DNA of 64,000 bases from Vibrio echinoideorum. GTDB taxonomy: Bacteria; Pseudomonadota; Gammaproteobacteria; Enterobacterales; Vibrionaceae. Made by a program: the position numbers and the translations under genes. The notes beneath the pieces are model-generated. The model was not told where the DNA came from. It ran no database searches and saw only the letters and a list, made by a program, of their open reading frames with translations. The stretch is from assembly GCF_024347455.1 (NCBI RefSeq), contig NZ_AP025483.1, positions 248,001-312,000 of the forward strand, read 5' to 3'. Below are positions 49,747 through 58,913 of the stretch, one piece after another (positions within the stretch are counted from its first letter, which is position 1; every line of letters begins with the position of its first letter).

Positions 49747-51665
49747 AAGCTATCCATATCCTGTTCCATCTGCTCAAGCTCTTCTTGAGTAGACATCCAA
49801 TCCATTTCAACTTCTTCTAGCTGTGATTTACTGCTCGCTTGTAGAGCGAGTACTTTATTCAGTTTAGCCTTATTTTCAGCTTCATAAAGTGAAGTGTCGG
49901 ATAATTCTTGCTCGGCCTCCTCGAGATCCAGTGTTAATTTATCCATCAGCTTTTCGAATTGAGTCAGCTTTTTACGGATTGGAGCTGTTAGCTTACGAAA
50001 CTCTGCTTCTTTTCGTTTTTGCTCTTTCTTCGAAGCTGCACTGTTAGCGCCGTCTTTTGCTGGTGCCAATGCTTGTGCTTCTTTACGCTCAACTTTTTGT
50101 TGTTCGGTTAGCCATTTGTAATAATCGCTAAGATCGCCATCAAACGGTGCGACTTGGCGGTCGTGTACAAGGTATAACTCATCGGTGGTTGCACGCAGTA
50201 AGTAACGGTCGTGCGATACGATGACCATCGCACCTTCAAACGTCTGCAACGCAAAAGTCAGCGCCTGACGCATGTCGAGATCCAAGTGGTTGGTCGGTTC
50301 ATCGAGCAGTAATAGGTTCGGTTTTTGCCATACTAGTAGAGCTAATACTAAACGTGCTTTTTCACCACCCGAAAACGGAGCCACTTTATCGAGTGCCTTT
50401 TCACCTTGGAAGCCGAAACTGCCTAGGTAATCACGCAGTTGTTGCTCGGTATGCTTAGGAGCAATCTGCATCATGTGTTGCAGTGGCGTTTCTTCTGGAT
50501 GCAGCGTCTCTAATTGATGCTGAGCAAAGTAGCCCATCTTAACGCCCTGCGAATAGCTCAGCTCACCGCCTTGTTGCTTTAGCTCACCAGAAAGCAGTTT
50601 AATCAGTGTCGACTTACCCGCACCATTTCGACCAAGAAGACCAATACGGCTGCCGGGAACTAGGTTGAGGCGAATCTTTTCTAGAATCAAGTTGTCATCG
50701 TAACCCGCTGATACCTCATCCATCATCATGATTGGGTTTGGTAGCGCGTCTGGCTCTCTAAACTCAAAGCTGAATGGGTTATCAAACTGAGCTGGCAACA
50801 CTTGTTCCATTTTCTCTAGCGCTTTAATACGGCTTTGCGCTTGGCGAGCCTTTGAGGCCTTGTAGCGGAAACGGTCAATGTAGCTCTGCATGTGAGACAT
50901 TTGCTTTTGCTGCTTTTGGAACATTGCTTGTTGCAGGATCAGCTTTTGAGCGCGTTGAGTTTCAAACGATGAGTAGTTACCGGTGTATTCATTGAGCTGT
51001 TGGTTTTCAACATGCACGATACGGTTGACGATAGGATCTAAGAAGTCTCTATCGTGCGAGATAAGAACCAGTGTGCCTGGATAATTTTGTAACCAACGTT
51101 CCAGCCACATTACGGCGTCTAAATCCAAGTGGTTGGTTGGCTCATCGAGTAACAGTAAATCACTACGACACAGCAGGGCTTGCGCTAGGTTCAAACGCAT
51201 ACGCCAACCACCCGAGAATTGGGTGAGGTTCCATGTCATCTGTTCTTGGCGAAAACCAAGGCCATCGAGTAATTCAGCGGCTCGTGAATTAATGGTGTAA
51301 CCACCAATGGTTTCAATTTGACCGTGGATCTCTGCTACCAGAGTCCCGTTGTCAGCGTGTTCCGCTTTCTTTAATTGATCTTCAAGGCCACGGTATTCTC
51401 TGTCGCCATCAATTACATATTCAATGGCTGTTCTTTCTAATGCCGGCGTTTCTTGAGCAACCCAAGCCATTTCCCAATGGGCGGGTTTACTGAATGAGCC
51501 CGCATCAATAGACAGTTCGTCTTTGATTAAGGCAAACAGCGTAGATTTACCACAGCCGTTTTTTCCAACCAAACCGATCTTGTCGCCAGGGTGAAGAGTT
51601 GCAGATGCTTGGTCGAGGAGTGGTTTACCACCACGTAACAATTGAATATCAGAGAAAGTAATCAT
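49743..51665 (-). CDS. yheS: ABC-F family ATP-binding protein YheS
   Basis: A soluble duplicated ABC ATPase of the ABC-F group that acts on ribosomes rather than transport. The 640-residue protein has two nucleotide domains: GLVGKNGCGKSTLF near residue 34 with QFSGGWRMRLNLAQ and LLDEPTNHLDLDAVM, then GLLGRNGAGKSTLI with PFSGGEKARLVLALL. A linker and a C-terminal coiled coil (KLTAPIRKKLTQFEKLMDKL) follow. The ATG at 51665 gives the family start MITFSDIQLLRGG; a frame opening at 51743 is discounted. Paired with TIGR02444 as ATGA. Confidence 0.93.
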   Translation of the reverse strand: MITFSDIQLLRGGKPLLDQASATLHPGDKIGLVGKNGCGKSTLFALIKDELSIDAGSFSKPAHWEMAWVAQETPALERTAIEYVIDGDREYRGLEDQLKKAEHADNGTLVAEIHGQIETIGGYTINSRAAELLDGLGFRQEQMTWNLTQFSGGWRMRLNLAQALLCRSDLLLLDEPTNHLDLDAVMWLERWLQNYPGTLVLISHDRDFLDPIVNRIVHVENQQLNEYTGNYSSFETQRAQKLILQQAMFQKQQKQMSHMQSYIDRFRYKASKARQAQSRIKALEKMEQVLPAQFDNPFSFEFREPDALPNPIMMMDEVSAGYDDNLILEKIRLNLVPGSRIGLLGRNGAGKSTLIKLLSGELKQQGGELSYSQGVKMGYFAQHQLETLHPEETPLQHMMQIAPKHTEQQLRDYLGSFGFQGEKALDKVAPFSGGEKARLVLALLVWQKPNLLLLDEPTNHLDLDMRQALTFALQTFEGAMVIVSHDRYLLRATTDELYLVHDRQVAPFDGDLSDYYKWLTEQQKVERKEAQALAPAKDGANSAASKKEQKRKEAEFRKLTAPIRKKLTQFEKLMDKLTLDLEEAEQELSDTSLYEAENKAKLNKVLALQASSKSQLEEVEMDWMSTQEELEQMEQDMDSL

Positions 51666-51836
51666 AGAAGCAGCATAGAAATTAGAGGTGGACAGACGCC
51701 TGCATAGTAGGCTGAATCCAGATAAAAGTCGATCACAATGCAATTTGCGTTATGATGCCAATAACATATTAATAACTTTTATTTAAATTCTAGTGGCCTT
51801 GCCACCGTTTAGCCCTCAAAGGAATGTTTCAAAGGA

Positions 51837-52421
51837 ATGAGTATTACTCCCTCGACAGACAAACCCGTGCCAAAGGTGTTAGTGATCTATGCGCACCCAG
51901 AACCACAAACCTCTATCGCTAACCAAATTATGGTTAAAAAGATAGAGTCGCTTGGGAATGTCAAAATCCACGATCTCTATGCTCTCTATCCTGACTTCTT
52001 TATCGATGTGCCTTATGAGCATGAATTGCTCCTTCAGTACGATGTAATTGTGTTCCAACACCCTCTATTTATGTATTCATGCCCTTCGTTATTGAAGGAA
52101 TGGTTTGATCGTGTGTTAGGGAAGGGTTTTGCGTTTGGTGAGCAAAGCGCGCTTAAGGGCAAGTATTGGCGCAGTGTCATCACTACGGGTGGTAAAGAAG
52201 AGGCGTTTGGTGCTGCAGGCTATAATAAATATCCATTACAAGAGATCTTGCAACCGTTTGAGCTAACCGCCGCTTTGTGTCAAATGAACTGGATGTCACC
52301 TTTGGTTTTACACTGGGCGCGGAATATCTCGGATATGACGCGTTACCAACACGCTGAAGAATATCGAAATTGGTTACGAGATCCGCTAAAAGGTATAGGA
52401 GCGAATGATGGCTCTGACTAA
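51837..52421 (+). CDS. kefG: Glutathione-regulated potassium-efflux ancillary protein KefG
   Basis: KefG is a flavodoxin-like subunit activating KefB. The 194-residue product has VLVIYAHPEPQTSIANQIMV for FMN binding, YDVIVFQHPLFMYSCPSLLKEWFDRVLGKGFAFG and TTGGKEEAFGAAGYN. Its end overlaps kefB by 17 bp, so they are translationally coupled. It is divergent from yheS. Confidence 0.93.
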   Translation: MSITPSTDKPVPKVLVIYAHPEPQTSIANQIMVKKIESLGNVKIHDLYALYPDFFIDVPYEHELLLQYDVIVFQHPLFMYSCPSLLKEWFDRVLGKGFAFGEQSALKGKYWRSVITTGGKEEAFGAAGYNKYPLQEILQPFELTAALCQMNWMSPLVLHWARNISDMTRYQHAEEYRNWLRDPLKGIGANDGSD

Positions 52422-54204
52422 TGATTTTTTGCAAAGTAGCGTTATATTTCTAGCGGCTGCTGTTATTGCGGTTCCTATCGCACAGCGAGCGGGCTTGGGC
52501 TCAGTATTAGGCTATCTATTGGCGGGTGTTGCGATTGGCCCATGGGGGCTTAGCTTAATCAGTGATGTAGAAGCGATTCTGCACTTCTCCGAGTTCGGGG
52601 TGGTACTGCTGCTCTTTTTGATTGGTTTAGAGCTCAACCCTAAAAAATTGTGGCAGATGAGAGCGCCCATTCTTGGTTTAGGTGGCGCGCAAGTGCTGAT
52701 CACGACCTTGATTATTACCGCCATCGCCTGTCTGTTCGGATTAACCTGGCAAACCAGCCTCGTAATAGGTATGGGTTTAGCGCTGTCTTCGACCGCTATC
52801 GCGTTGCGTGTTATTGAAGAGCGGGAGCTCGGCGGTAAAGAAGCCGGGCAGTCAGGTTTTGCAGTACTACTTTTCCAAGATATTGCGGTTATACCAATGC
52901 TCGCGATGTTGCCTTTGCTTGCTGGTAACACTGGCGGCAGTTGGGCAGATATGCTGTGGATGTTGGGGGGTGTGATTGGCTTGCTTGTCGGTGGACACTT
53001 CTTATTGAGACCACTTTTCCGATACGTAGTAATGAGTGGTGTGCGTGAGTTGTTCACAGTCGCAGCCTTATTATTGGTGATTGGTATTGCGGTACTCATG
53101 CAACAGATTGGTTTGTCGATGGCATTAGGTACTTTCCTTGCGGGCGTCCTTCTAGCGGAAAGTGAATATCGACATGAGCTCGAAATTGCCATTGATCCAT
53201 TCAAAGGCTTATTACTAGGTCTGTTCTTCATCTCTGTTGGCATGGCGGTGAACTTAGGTTTACTAGCCGAAAGTCCGTTCGCGATACTGATTGCGGTTTG
53301 TTCATTGGTCGTCTTAAAAGGGCTAGTTCTGTATATGCTTGCTCGTATCTTTGGTACTCAAGCTAAAGCTCGTAGCCGCATGGCGATGATTCTCAGCCAA
53401 GGCGGTGAGTTTGCGTTTGTCATTTTTACTGCGGCAAGTGCACAAGGTATTTTAAGTGGCGACCAAGTCTCGTTCTTGTTGGTTGTTGTGAGCCTTTCTA
53501 TGGTGACCACGCCATTGATGCTCAAGATCCAAGACCGATTCTTTGCTCGTCAACTCAATCAAATCAGCGAAAGTGCGATGTCTTCTGATGTTGTGGACCG
53601 CAGCCCGAGAGTTATCATTGCTGGCTTTGGTCGTTTCGGTCAGATTATTGGTCGTCTGATGTACGCAAATAAGATTCGCATTACCGTTCTTGAAAGTGAT
53701 GCTAGCCAAATACACATCCTTAGAAAATTTGGCTACAAAGTATTTTACGGTGACTCTACTCACCTTGAATTGTTAAGAGCTGCGGGGGCAGATAAAGCCG
53801 AAGCCATTGTGTTGTGTACCGATTCTCCCGATGAAATCATGAAGACCGTCGATTTGTGTAAGCAGCATTTCCCACAGTTAAAGATTTTAGCGCGAGCTCG
53901 AAGCCGTGTTGAAGCGTATCAATTACTTAACCATGGTGTGAGCAACTATTCGCGTGAAACCTTCCTTGGGGCATTAGATTTAGGTCGTCAAACATTGACT
54001 GAACTTGGCATGCATCCATACAAAGCGAAGCGAGCAGAAGCACACTTTAGGAAATTGGATAATGGTATGCTGAAAGAGTTGCTTCCTCAGCATAACGAAG
54101 ATGCCGAGTTAGCCCAAAGAGCGAAAGAGGCTCGCAAAGAGCTTGAAGAGATTTTTGGACACGAGATGGAAAACGATCACCAATCTCGAAACTATTGGCA
54201 GTAG
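52405..54204 (+). CDS. kefB: Glutathione-regulated K+/H+ antiporter KefB
   Basis: KefB releases K+ in exchange for H+ and protects against electrophiles; glutathione keeps it closed. The 599-residue protein has about 12 membrane segments (1-380) of the CPA2 family (LGYLLAGVAIGPWGLSLISDVE), the FLLGLELNPKK-like FLIGLELNPKKLW, and a C-terminal RCK/TrkA-N domain from about residue 402 (RVIIAGFGRFGQIIGRLM). The ATG at 52405 overlaps kefG; a second ATG follows immediately. Confidence 0.95.
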   Translation: MMALTNDFLQSSVIFLAAAVIAVPIAQRAGLGSVLGYLLAGVAIGPWGLSLISDVEAILHFSEFGVVLLLFLIGLELNPKKLWQMRAPILGLGGAQVLITTLIITAIACLFGLTWQTSLVIGMGLALSSTAIALRVIEERELGGKEAGQSGFAVLLFQDIAVIPMLAMLPLLAGNTGGSWADMLWMLGGVIGLLVGGHFLLRPLFRYVVMSGVRELFTVAALLLVIGIAVLMQQIGLSMALGTFLAGVLLAESEYRHELEIAIDPFKGLLLGLFFISVGMAVNLGLLAESPFAILIAVCSLVVLKGLVLYMLARIFGTQAKARSRMAMILSQGGEFAFVIFTAASAQGILSGDQVSFLLVVVSLSMVTTPLMLKIQDRFFARQLNQISESAMSSDVVDRSPRVIIAGFGRFGQIIGRLMYANKIRITVLESDASQIHILRKFGYKVFYGDSTHLELLRAAGADKAEAIVLCTDSPDEIMKTVDLCKQHFPQLKILARARSRVEAYQLLNHGVSNYSRETFLGALDLGRQTLTELGMHPYKAKRAEAHFRKLDNGMLKELLPQHNEDAELAQRAKEARKELEEIFGHEMENDHQSRNYWQ

Positions 54205-54355
54205 CCTGAGTCAAGAGTTAGTCACCTGAGCTTAGACATATAGCATGAACTTAGAAATAACAGTTTGAATAGCCAATTTAATAATAAACGCGGTCTCTGC
54301 TTAGCCTCTATATAGAGCGAGCAGGATGAACTGCGAATCCAGAGTAGTAAAGGAT

Positions 54356-54562
54356 ATGAACGTGAAACAGAAAAAACGCTTTATCGCTGGGGCAAGCTGC
54401 CCAAGCTGCAACACTCAAGACACACTTCGCTGGTGGGTCGAGAACAATATCGAACTGGTGGAATGTGTCGATTGTGATTTCACCGAGCAGCGTAAACCTA
54501 AAACTGTAGAGAAATCTGAACACGCGAATCAAGAAATGATCGGTATTTTTAAACCAGAATGA
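54356..54562 (+). CDS. yheV: YheV family zinc-ribbon protein
   Basis: A 68-residue uncharacterised protein with CPSCNTQDTLRWWVENNIELVECVDC, two CxxC pairs for zinc, and the C-terminal NQEMIGIFKPE. Close to E. coli YheV (66), also next to kefB and slyD. aaagga precedes the ATG at 54356; a longer frame from 54326 lacks a ribosome site. Confidence 0.9.
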   Translation: MNVKQKKRFIAGASCPSCNTQDTLRWWVENNIELVECVDCDFTEQRKPKTVEKSEHANQEMIGIFKPE

Positions 54563-54612
54563 TTGAGTTTCACTAATTCATCCCCATAATACCGGGTGTA
54601 GAAAATTTATTC

Positions 54613-54636
54613 CTAGGTTCAACTGTTCGAACCTAG
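54613..54636 (+). promoter_or_regulatory. Small hairpin upstream of slyD
   Basis: Arms ctaggttc (54613-54620) and gaacctag (54629-54636) with an 8-base loop, 23 bp before the slyD start. No T-run. It may lie in the slyD leader. Confidence 0.45.
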
Positions 54637-54658
54637 TCCAAACCTCCTTGGAGCTCTC

Positions 54659-55291
54659 ATGAAAATTGAAAAGAACGTAGTAGTTAGTGTTGCATATCAA
54701 GTGAAACTTGAAGATGGCGTAGTAGTTGACCAATCAACTGCAGAAGCTCCACTAGATTACCTTCACGGTCACAACAATCTAATTACAGGTCTTGAAAAAG
54801 AGCTTGAAGGCAAAGTAGCTGGCGACAAGTTCTCAGCAACTGTTACTCCAGAAGACGCTTACGGTGAGCACAACGACGACCTAGTTCAACGTGTTCCTGC
54901 TGACGTATTCCAAGGTGTTGAGCAAATCGAAGTTGGCATGCGTTTCCTAGCGGATACAGACCAAGGCCCAATCCCAGTGGAAGTGACTGAAGTAGATGGC
55001 GACGAAGTTGTTGTTGACGGTAACCACATGCTAGCTGGCCAAACTCTAACGTTTGACGTTGAAGTTGTCGCTGTTCGTGAAGCGACTGAAGAAGAAGTTC
55101 AACACGGTCACGTACATCAAGAAGGTGGCTGTGGTGGTCACGATCACGACCATGATCACGAAGGTGGTTGTTGTGGTGGTCACGATCACGACCATGATCA
55201 CGAAGGTGGTTGTTGTGGTGGCGAAGAGCACGACCACGGTGAAGAGAAAAAAGAAGGCTGCTGCGGCGGCGGTAGCTGTGGTTCTCACTAA
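54659..55291 (+). CDS. slyD: FKBP-type peptidyl-prolyl isomerase SlyD with His/Cys-rich metal-binding tail
   Basis: SlyD is a cytosolic proline isomerase and chaperone that also handles nickel. The 210-residue protein has the FKBP part (about 1-70 and 120-145) with VSVAYQVKLEDGVVVD and DYLHGHNNLITGLEKEL, the insert-in-flap chaperone domain (about 70-120), and a tail from about residue 149 with three His/Asp stretches and CC pairs. The tail is built from repeated GGHDHDHDHEGGCC units, encoded by an exact 42-bp duplication. ggag precedes the ATG. A terminator follows. Confidence 0.95.
   Translation: MKIEKNVVVSVAYQVKLEDGVVVDQSTAEAPLDYLHGHNNLITGLEKELEGKVAGDKFSATVTPEDAYGEHNDDLVQRVPADVFQGVEQIEVGMRFLADTDQGPIPVEVTEVDGDEVVVDGNHMLAGQTLTFDVEVVAVREATEEEVQHGHVHQEGGCGGHDHDHDHEGGCCGGHDHDHDHEGGCCGGEEHDHGEEKKEGCCGGGSCGSH
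55133..55216 (+). repeat. 42-bp exact direct duplication inside slyD
   Basis: Bases 55133-55174 and 55175-55216 are identical, followed by a partial ggtgg. The period is 14 codons, so the reading frame is kept at any copy number. Each unit encodes GGHDHDHDHEGGCC. Confidence 0.93.
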
Positions 55292-55322
55292 TACCGAATT
55301 AACGGTTTAGATTAAGAACACT

Positions 55323-55350
55323 AAAAAAGCCTCCCTTGCGGAGGTTTTTT
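55323..55350 (+). terminator. slyD terminator
   Basis: Stem aagcctcc / ggaggttt around cttgc with a long A-run and T-run, 32 bp past slyD. Confidence 0.85.
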
Positions 55351-55494
55351 CGTATTAGGCTAGAGTTTTTTGAACTGACAGTTTCTTTAACGGGCCAGCT
55401 ATTCGAAAAAGTTTGTTTTCCGTTATCAGACATCGAACCTCGGATGTGGTATTGATAAAGCAACATTATAAGAATACGTCAGTGGAGAATTCAC

Positions 55495-56460
55495 ATGTCA
55501 CAGCCTTTTTCAATCGCCATTCATGGTGGTGCGGGTACCATTTTGCGAGAGCAAATGAGCGATGAATTAAAAACAGGCATTACTGAAGCTTTGGAGAAGT
55601 CGGTTTTGGCTGGCTATCAAGTTTTGCAATCGGGTGGCGATGCGCTGGATGCCGTGGTTGCATCGGTGAAAGTGATGGAAGACAGCCCACACTTTAATGC
55701 AGGCAAAGGCTCGGTGTTGACTCACGATGAGTTTGTTGAGATGGATGCTTCTGTGATGCATGGCCGTGAAATGGATGCGGGTGCGATTGCGGGTGTTCGT
55801 CATATCAAAAACCCTATTGAACTTGCGCGTGATGTGATGCTGAAAAGCGATCATGTGTTGCTGATTGGCGAAGGCGCCGAGAAGTTTGCATTCGAACACG
55901 AATACACGTTTACCGAACAAGACTACTTCTTTACTGAACGGCGCTATAATCAGCTTCAGTCGATGAAAGAGAAAGGCATCTTTGCTCTGTCGGAAGCTAA
56001 ATACGATGAACAACAAGCTCAGAAATACCCTGATGATAAGAAGTACGGCACGGTGGGCGCGGTGGCGTTAGACCAAGCCGGTAACTTGGCAGCAGCCACA
56101 AGTACTGGTGGTGTAACCAATAAAAAATACGGCCGTGTAGGAGACTCTCCAATCATCGGTGCAGGCACTGTTGCTGAAAATGGCAACGTGGCTGTTTCAA
56201 CAACAGGTATGGGTGAGTTCTTTCTTAGAAAGATGGTTGCGAGCGATGTGGCTGCGCGAATGCGCTATCTCAAAGAAGATGTACATACGGCTTGTGAACA
56301 CATCATCCAAGGTGAACTAAAAACCATGGGCGGAGAAGGTGGCTTGATCGCTATTGATGGCCAAGGTGATATTCACTTCGGTATGAACAGTTCAGGGATG
56401 TATCGAGCTAGCGTTGATATAGAAGGTCGTGTCGACGTTAAAATTTATGCCGATGAGTAA
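55495..56460 (+). CDS. iaaA: Isoaspartyl peptidase / L-asparaginase (Ntn-hydrolase)
   Basis: Plant-type asparaginase that cleaves beta-aspartyl dipeptides. The 321-residue precursor has the family start FSIAIHGGAGT, GGDALDAVVASV, and the autocleavage/nucleophile threonine at residue 186 in KKYGTVGAVALD, followed by SATSTGGVTNKKYGRVGDSPI-like text. Maturation should give alpha and beta chains at Thr186. It starts after tggagaattc and ends before a strong hairpin. No operon partner. Confidence 0.93.
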   Translation: MSQPFSIAIHGGAGTILREQMSDELKTGITEALEKSVLAGYQVLQSGGDALDAVVASVKVMEDSPHFNAGKGSVLTHDEFVEMDASVMHGREMDAGAIAGVRHIKNPIELARDVMLKSDHVLLIGEGAEKFAFEHEYTFTEQDYFFTERRYNQLQSMKEKGIFALSEAKYDEQQAQKYPDDKKYGTVGAVALDQAGNLAAATSTGGVTNKKYGRVGDSPIIGAGTVAENGNVAVSTTGMGEFFLRKMVASDVAARMRYLKEDVHTACEHIIQGELKTMGGEGGLIAIDGQGDIHFGMNSSGMYRASVDIEGRVDVKIYADE

Positions 56461-56497
56461 GTCCATCGTGGCTTGATTCTGGTTATCAAATACATAA

Positions 56498-56533
56498 ACG
56501 AAGGGCGTCAGATAGTATCTGTCGCCCTTCGTT
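56498..56533. terminator. Hairpin between iaaA and slyX
   Basis: Stem acgaagggcg / cgcccttcgt continues, past one t-t mismatch, into cagata / tatctg. It lies between convergent genes, so it can act on both strands. Confidence 0.75.
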
Positions 56534-56589
56534 GTTATCCGTAGTCAACGAGTGTATCGCTAACGAGCTTTTGCTCATTTGAAACGCGC

Positions 56590-56817
56590 TTAATAGTGCG
56601 GAGGTGGCGTCTCTTCTGATGCGTCAGCTAAATTTGAGCCATCCATATTTTTCACTTTACCCACTACAAACTTCATTTGATCTTGCATTCGCGTGATCAA
56701 CATCTGTTGTTGGCTAAGCGCTTCATTGAGTTCCTCAATGGTCTGTTCTTGGAAAGCCACCTGACATTCTAAGTCATTCACGCGGCTTTCTAGTTGTTCA
56801 ACTCGCTTTTCTGTCAT
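56590..56817 (-). CDS. slyX: SlyX family coiled-coil protein
   Basis: A 75-residue protein with a long heptad coiled coil (EQLESRVNDLECQVAFQEQTIEELNEALSQQQ in residues 5-40) and a C-terminal PPPHY, both hallmarks of SlyX. The role is unclear although slyX is often near slyD and fkpA. The ATG at 56817 is chosen over an in-frame start at 56838. It follows the WD40 lipoprotein gene by 5 bp, so they share a transcript. Confidence 0.9.
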   Translation of the reverse strand: MTEKRVEQLESRVNDLECQVAFQEQTIEELNEALSQQQMLITRMQDQMKFVVGKVKNMDGSNLADASEETPPPHY

Positions 56818-56822
56818 CGTTC

Positions 56823-57800
56823 TTAATCCACATTCCAAGCTTGGGCGATGCCCGCTGAGGTGCCCGATATCACACGGTTCTTATCATCAAAGGCTGCATC
56901 ATACACTACCGCTCGAGGAGGGCGAGCATCTTTTAGTGGCTCAGCGTCGTGACGAGAAATTCGTTTTCCGTCTTGAGTGTTCCACACGCTGACTTGACTT
57001 GATGGGGTACCCGTAACGAGCATCGTTCCATCATCAGAGAAGCGCGCGCTTGAGAATATCAGCTGTCTTGACCAACTCTGAAGTTGGGCTTGAGATTCGC
57101 CCGTTTTAAGGTCCCAGATCATCGCTTGGTTGCCGCCATCGGAAGTAAAAGCCAATTCTCCATCCCGTTGTAGTGCAACTCGTACTACTCTTTGTTCATG
57201 CTCGAAGGTACGTAGCACCAAGCCTGATTCGGTATCCCAAAGGTAAGCTTTGTAGTCGTTGCCGCCCGATAATGCGTAGCGCCCATTAGAAGAGAGGGAG
57301 ACGGAATTAACTTTTTCTCGGTGAGCGAGGAACTCCAGACGGCGTCCGGTGACTAAGTTCACATAGATAGCTTTGCCGTTAGATAGGCCAAGCAACACTT
57401 TTTCACCATTGCTCGATATATCAACATCGCGAATCAAGCCATCGGAAATAGACCAAAGCCCTTCAGCTTGAGTCCAAGATAAATCCCAAACGGCGAAATT
57501 CATTTGGCTGGCGGTAATGGCAAATCGACCGTTATCTGAGATACGGATTCGTGATACCTGGTTTTCGGATGGGTCTTGTGGGCCGAGTTGAGCTAACTCT
57601 TTGTTTTGGTTTAAATCCCAAAGGATAAGTTGTTTTTTCTGAGAGTAGAGTAAGGCAAAGCGTCCATCTCTACTTAGTGCAAAGCTGGTGGCGCCATTGG
57701 GTTCAATTTCCCAACGTTGCTCATCATCTTGGAAGAAAAAACAACCATTTAACAAGGTGATGACAATTGTACATAGCAATGAGTGGAAAAATATTCGCAT
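56823..57800 (-). CDS. WD40-repeat lipoprotein
   Basis: A 325-residue protein with a signal peptide and lipobox LLNGC near residue 20, so a lipoprotein; the rest is a WD40-like beta-propeller with repeated GRFALLYSQ, GRYALSGGNDYKAYLWD and similar units (about seven). It probably scaffolds protein interactions at the envelope. The ATG at 57800 is used; a GTG just upstream is possible. It precedes slyX and is divergent from fkpA. No named family is recognised. Confidence 0.85.
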   Translation of the reverse strand: MRIFFHSLLCTIVITLLNGCFFFQDDEQRWEIEPNGATSFALSRDGRFALLYSQKKQLILWDLNQNKELAQLGPQDPSENQVSRIRISDNGRFAITASQMNFAVWDLSWTQAEGLWSISDGLIRDVDISSNGEKVLLGLSNGKAIYVNLVTGRRLEFLAHREKVNSVSLSSNGRYALSGGNDYKAYLWDTESGLVLRTFEHEQRVVRVALQRDGELAFTSDGGNQAMIWDLKTGESQAQLQSWSRQLIFSSARFSDDGTMLVTGTPSSQVSVWNTQDGKRISRHDAEPLKDARPPRAVVYDAAFDDKNRVISGTSAGIAQAWNVD

Positions 57801-57931
57801 CACATCTAATAATCCGGTTTGTGTCGAAAGACATATAACTAGTATATTGTTATAACTAACGTATTCACACCAATCTAATCATTAGATTTGTGCACAATAA
57901 CCAATGGCTTGGCCATTAATTGGAGAATTCA

Positions 57932-58708
57932 ATGAAATCAGTTTTAAAAGTATCACTGCTTGCCGCAACGGTTATGCTGGCAGTTGGTTGTCAGAAAGAA
58001 GAACCAAAGGCAGAAGCTCCACAGGTAGAAGAAGTTCAAGTAGAAGCAGTAAACTTTAAAACAGAAGATGACAAAGCGGCTTACGCAATCGGTGTATCTT
58101 TCGCAAATTACCTAAGCACAAGCATTGATAAGCCAAGCGAGCTCGGTATTAACCTAGACAAAGACATGGTTCTTCAAGGTATCGAAGATGTATTCGCAGA
58201 GAAAACGGCGCTTAACGAAGAAGAGACTCGTGCTGCACTTGAAGCTTTAGACAAGCGTGTTGCTGAAACAATGCAAGCACAAGCGGCAGAGAAATCAGCA
58301 GAAGTGAAGAAAGCAGGTGATGACTTCCGCGCTGAGTTCGCTAAAACTGAAGGCGTAAAGCAAACTGAATCTGGCCTACTTTACCAAGTAATGACTGCGG
58401 GTGAAGGTGCTTCTCCAAAAGACACTGATACCGTTCAAGTACACTACAAAGGTACGCTAACAGACGGCACTCAGTTTGATAGCTCTTACGACCGTGGCGA
58501 ACCTGCAACATTCCCACTAAACCGCGTAATCCCAGGCTGGACTGAAGGCGTACAACTGATGCAAGTTGGTTCTAAGTACAAATTCGTTATCCCGCCAGAG
58601 CTAGCGTACGGTGAGCAAGATACACCGACTATCCCTGCTAACTCAACGCTAGTATTCGAAGTTGAACTACTAAAAGTTGATAACGCTGAAGCGGCTCCTG
58701 CCCAGTAA
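57932..58708 (+). CDS. fkpA: FKBP-type peptidyl-prolyl isomerase FkpA (predicted lipoprotein)
   Basis: Envelope prolyl isomerase and chaperone. The 258-residue protein has a signal with lipobox LAVGC near residue 20 followed by [10 protein letters not shown], unlike soluble E. coli FkpA. Residues about 40-140 form the N-terminal dimerisation helices ([16 protein letters not shown]), and about 150-250 the FKBP fold ([48 protein letters not shown]). tggagaattca precedes the ATG at 57932. Alternatively a Mip-type protein. Confidence 0.92.
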   Translation: MKSVLKVSLLAATVMLAVGCQKEEPKAEAPQVEEVQVEAVNFKTEDDKAAYAIGVSFANYLSTSIDKPSELGINLDKDMVLQGIEDVFAEKTALNEEETRAALEALDKRVAETMQAQAAEKSAEVKKAGDDFRAEFAKTEGVKQTESGLLYQVMTAGEGASPKDTDTVQVHYKGTLTDGTQFDSSYDRGEPATFPLNRVIPGWTEGVQLMQVGSKYKFVIPPELAYGEQDTPTIPANSTLVFEVELLKVDNAEAAPAQ

Positions 58709-58747
58709 TGTTAGTTAGAAACTTCGTTTAAACATACGTTGATTGAA

Positions 58748-58779
58748 TAAAAAGCCTAACTTTAAGTTAGGCTTTTTTT
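58748..58779 (+). terminator. fkpA terminator
   Basis: Stem aaaagcctaact / agttaggctttt with a 4-base loop and long T-run. Confidence 0.88.
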
Positions 58780-58913
58780 ATGCTTTAAAGATGAGTATTT
58801 GATTTTTAAACTTGTTCTAAATCACTAGTTGCAATGTTAGCTAGGTGTGCAATTAAAATTTTCTGATAAACTTACATAAATTTGTTGATTTTTCACACGA
58901 AGGTAAGGAATAA

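Noticed and set aside
52512..53243. Antisense 243-codon frame opposite kefB
   Set aside because: Composition (Pro, Ser, Lys-rich) is the reverse shadow of hydrophobic codons in kefB membrane segments.
55046..55288. Thr/Val-rich antisense frame opposite the slyD tail
   Set aside because: It is a by-product of the repeated His/Gly/Cys codons in slyD.
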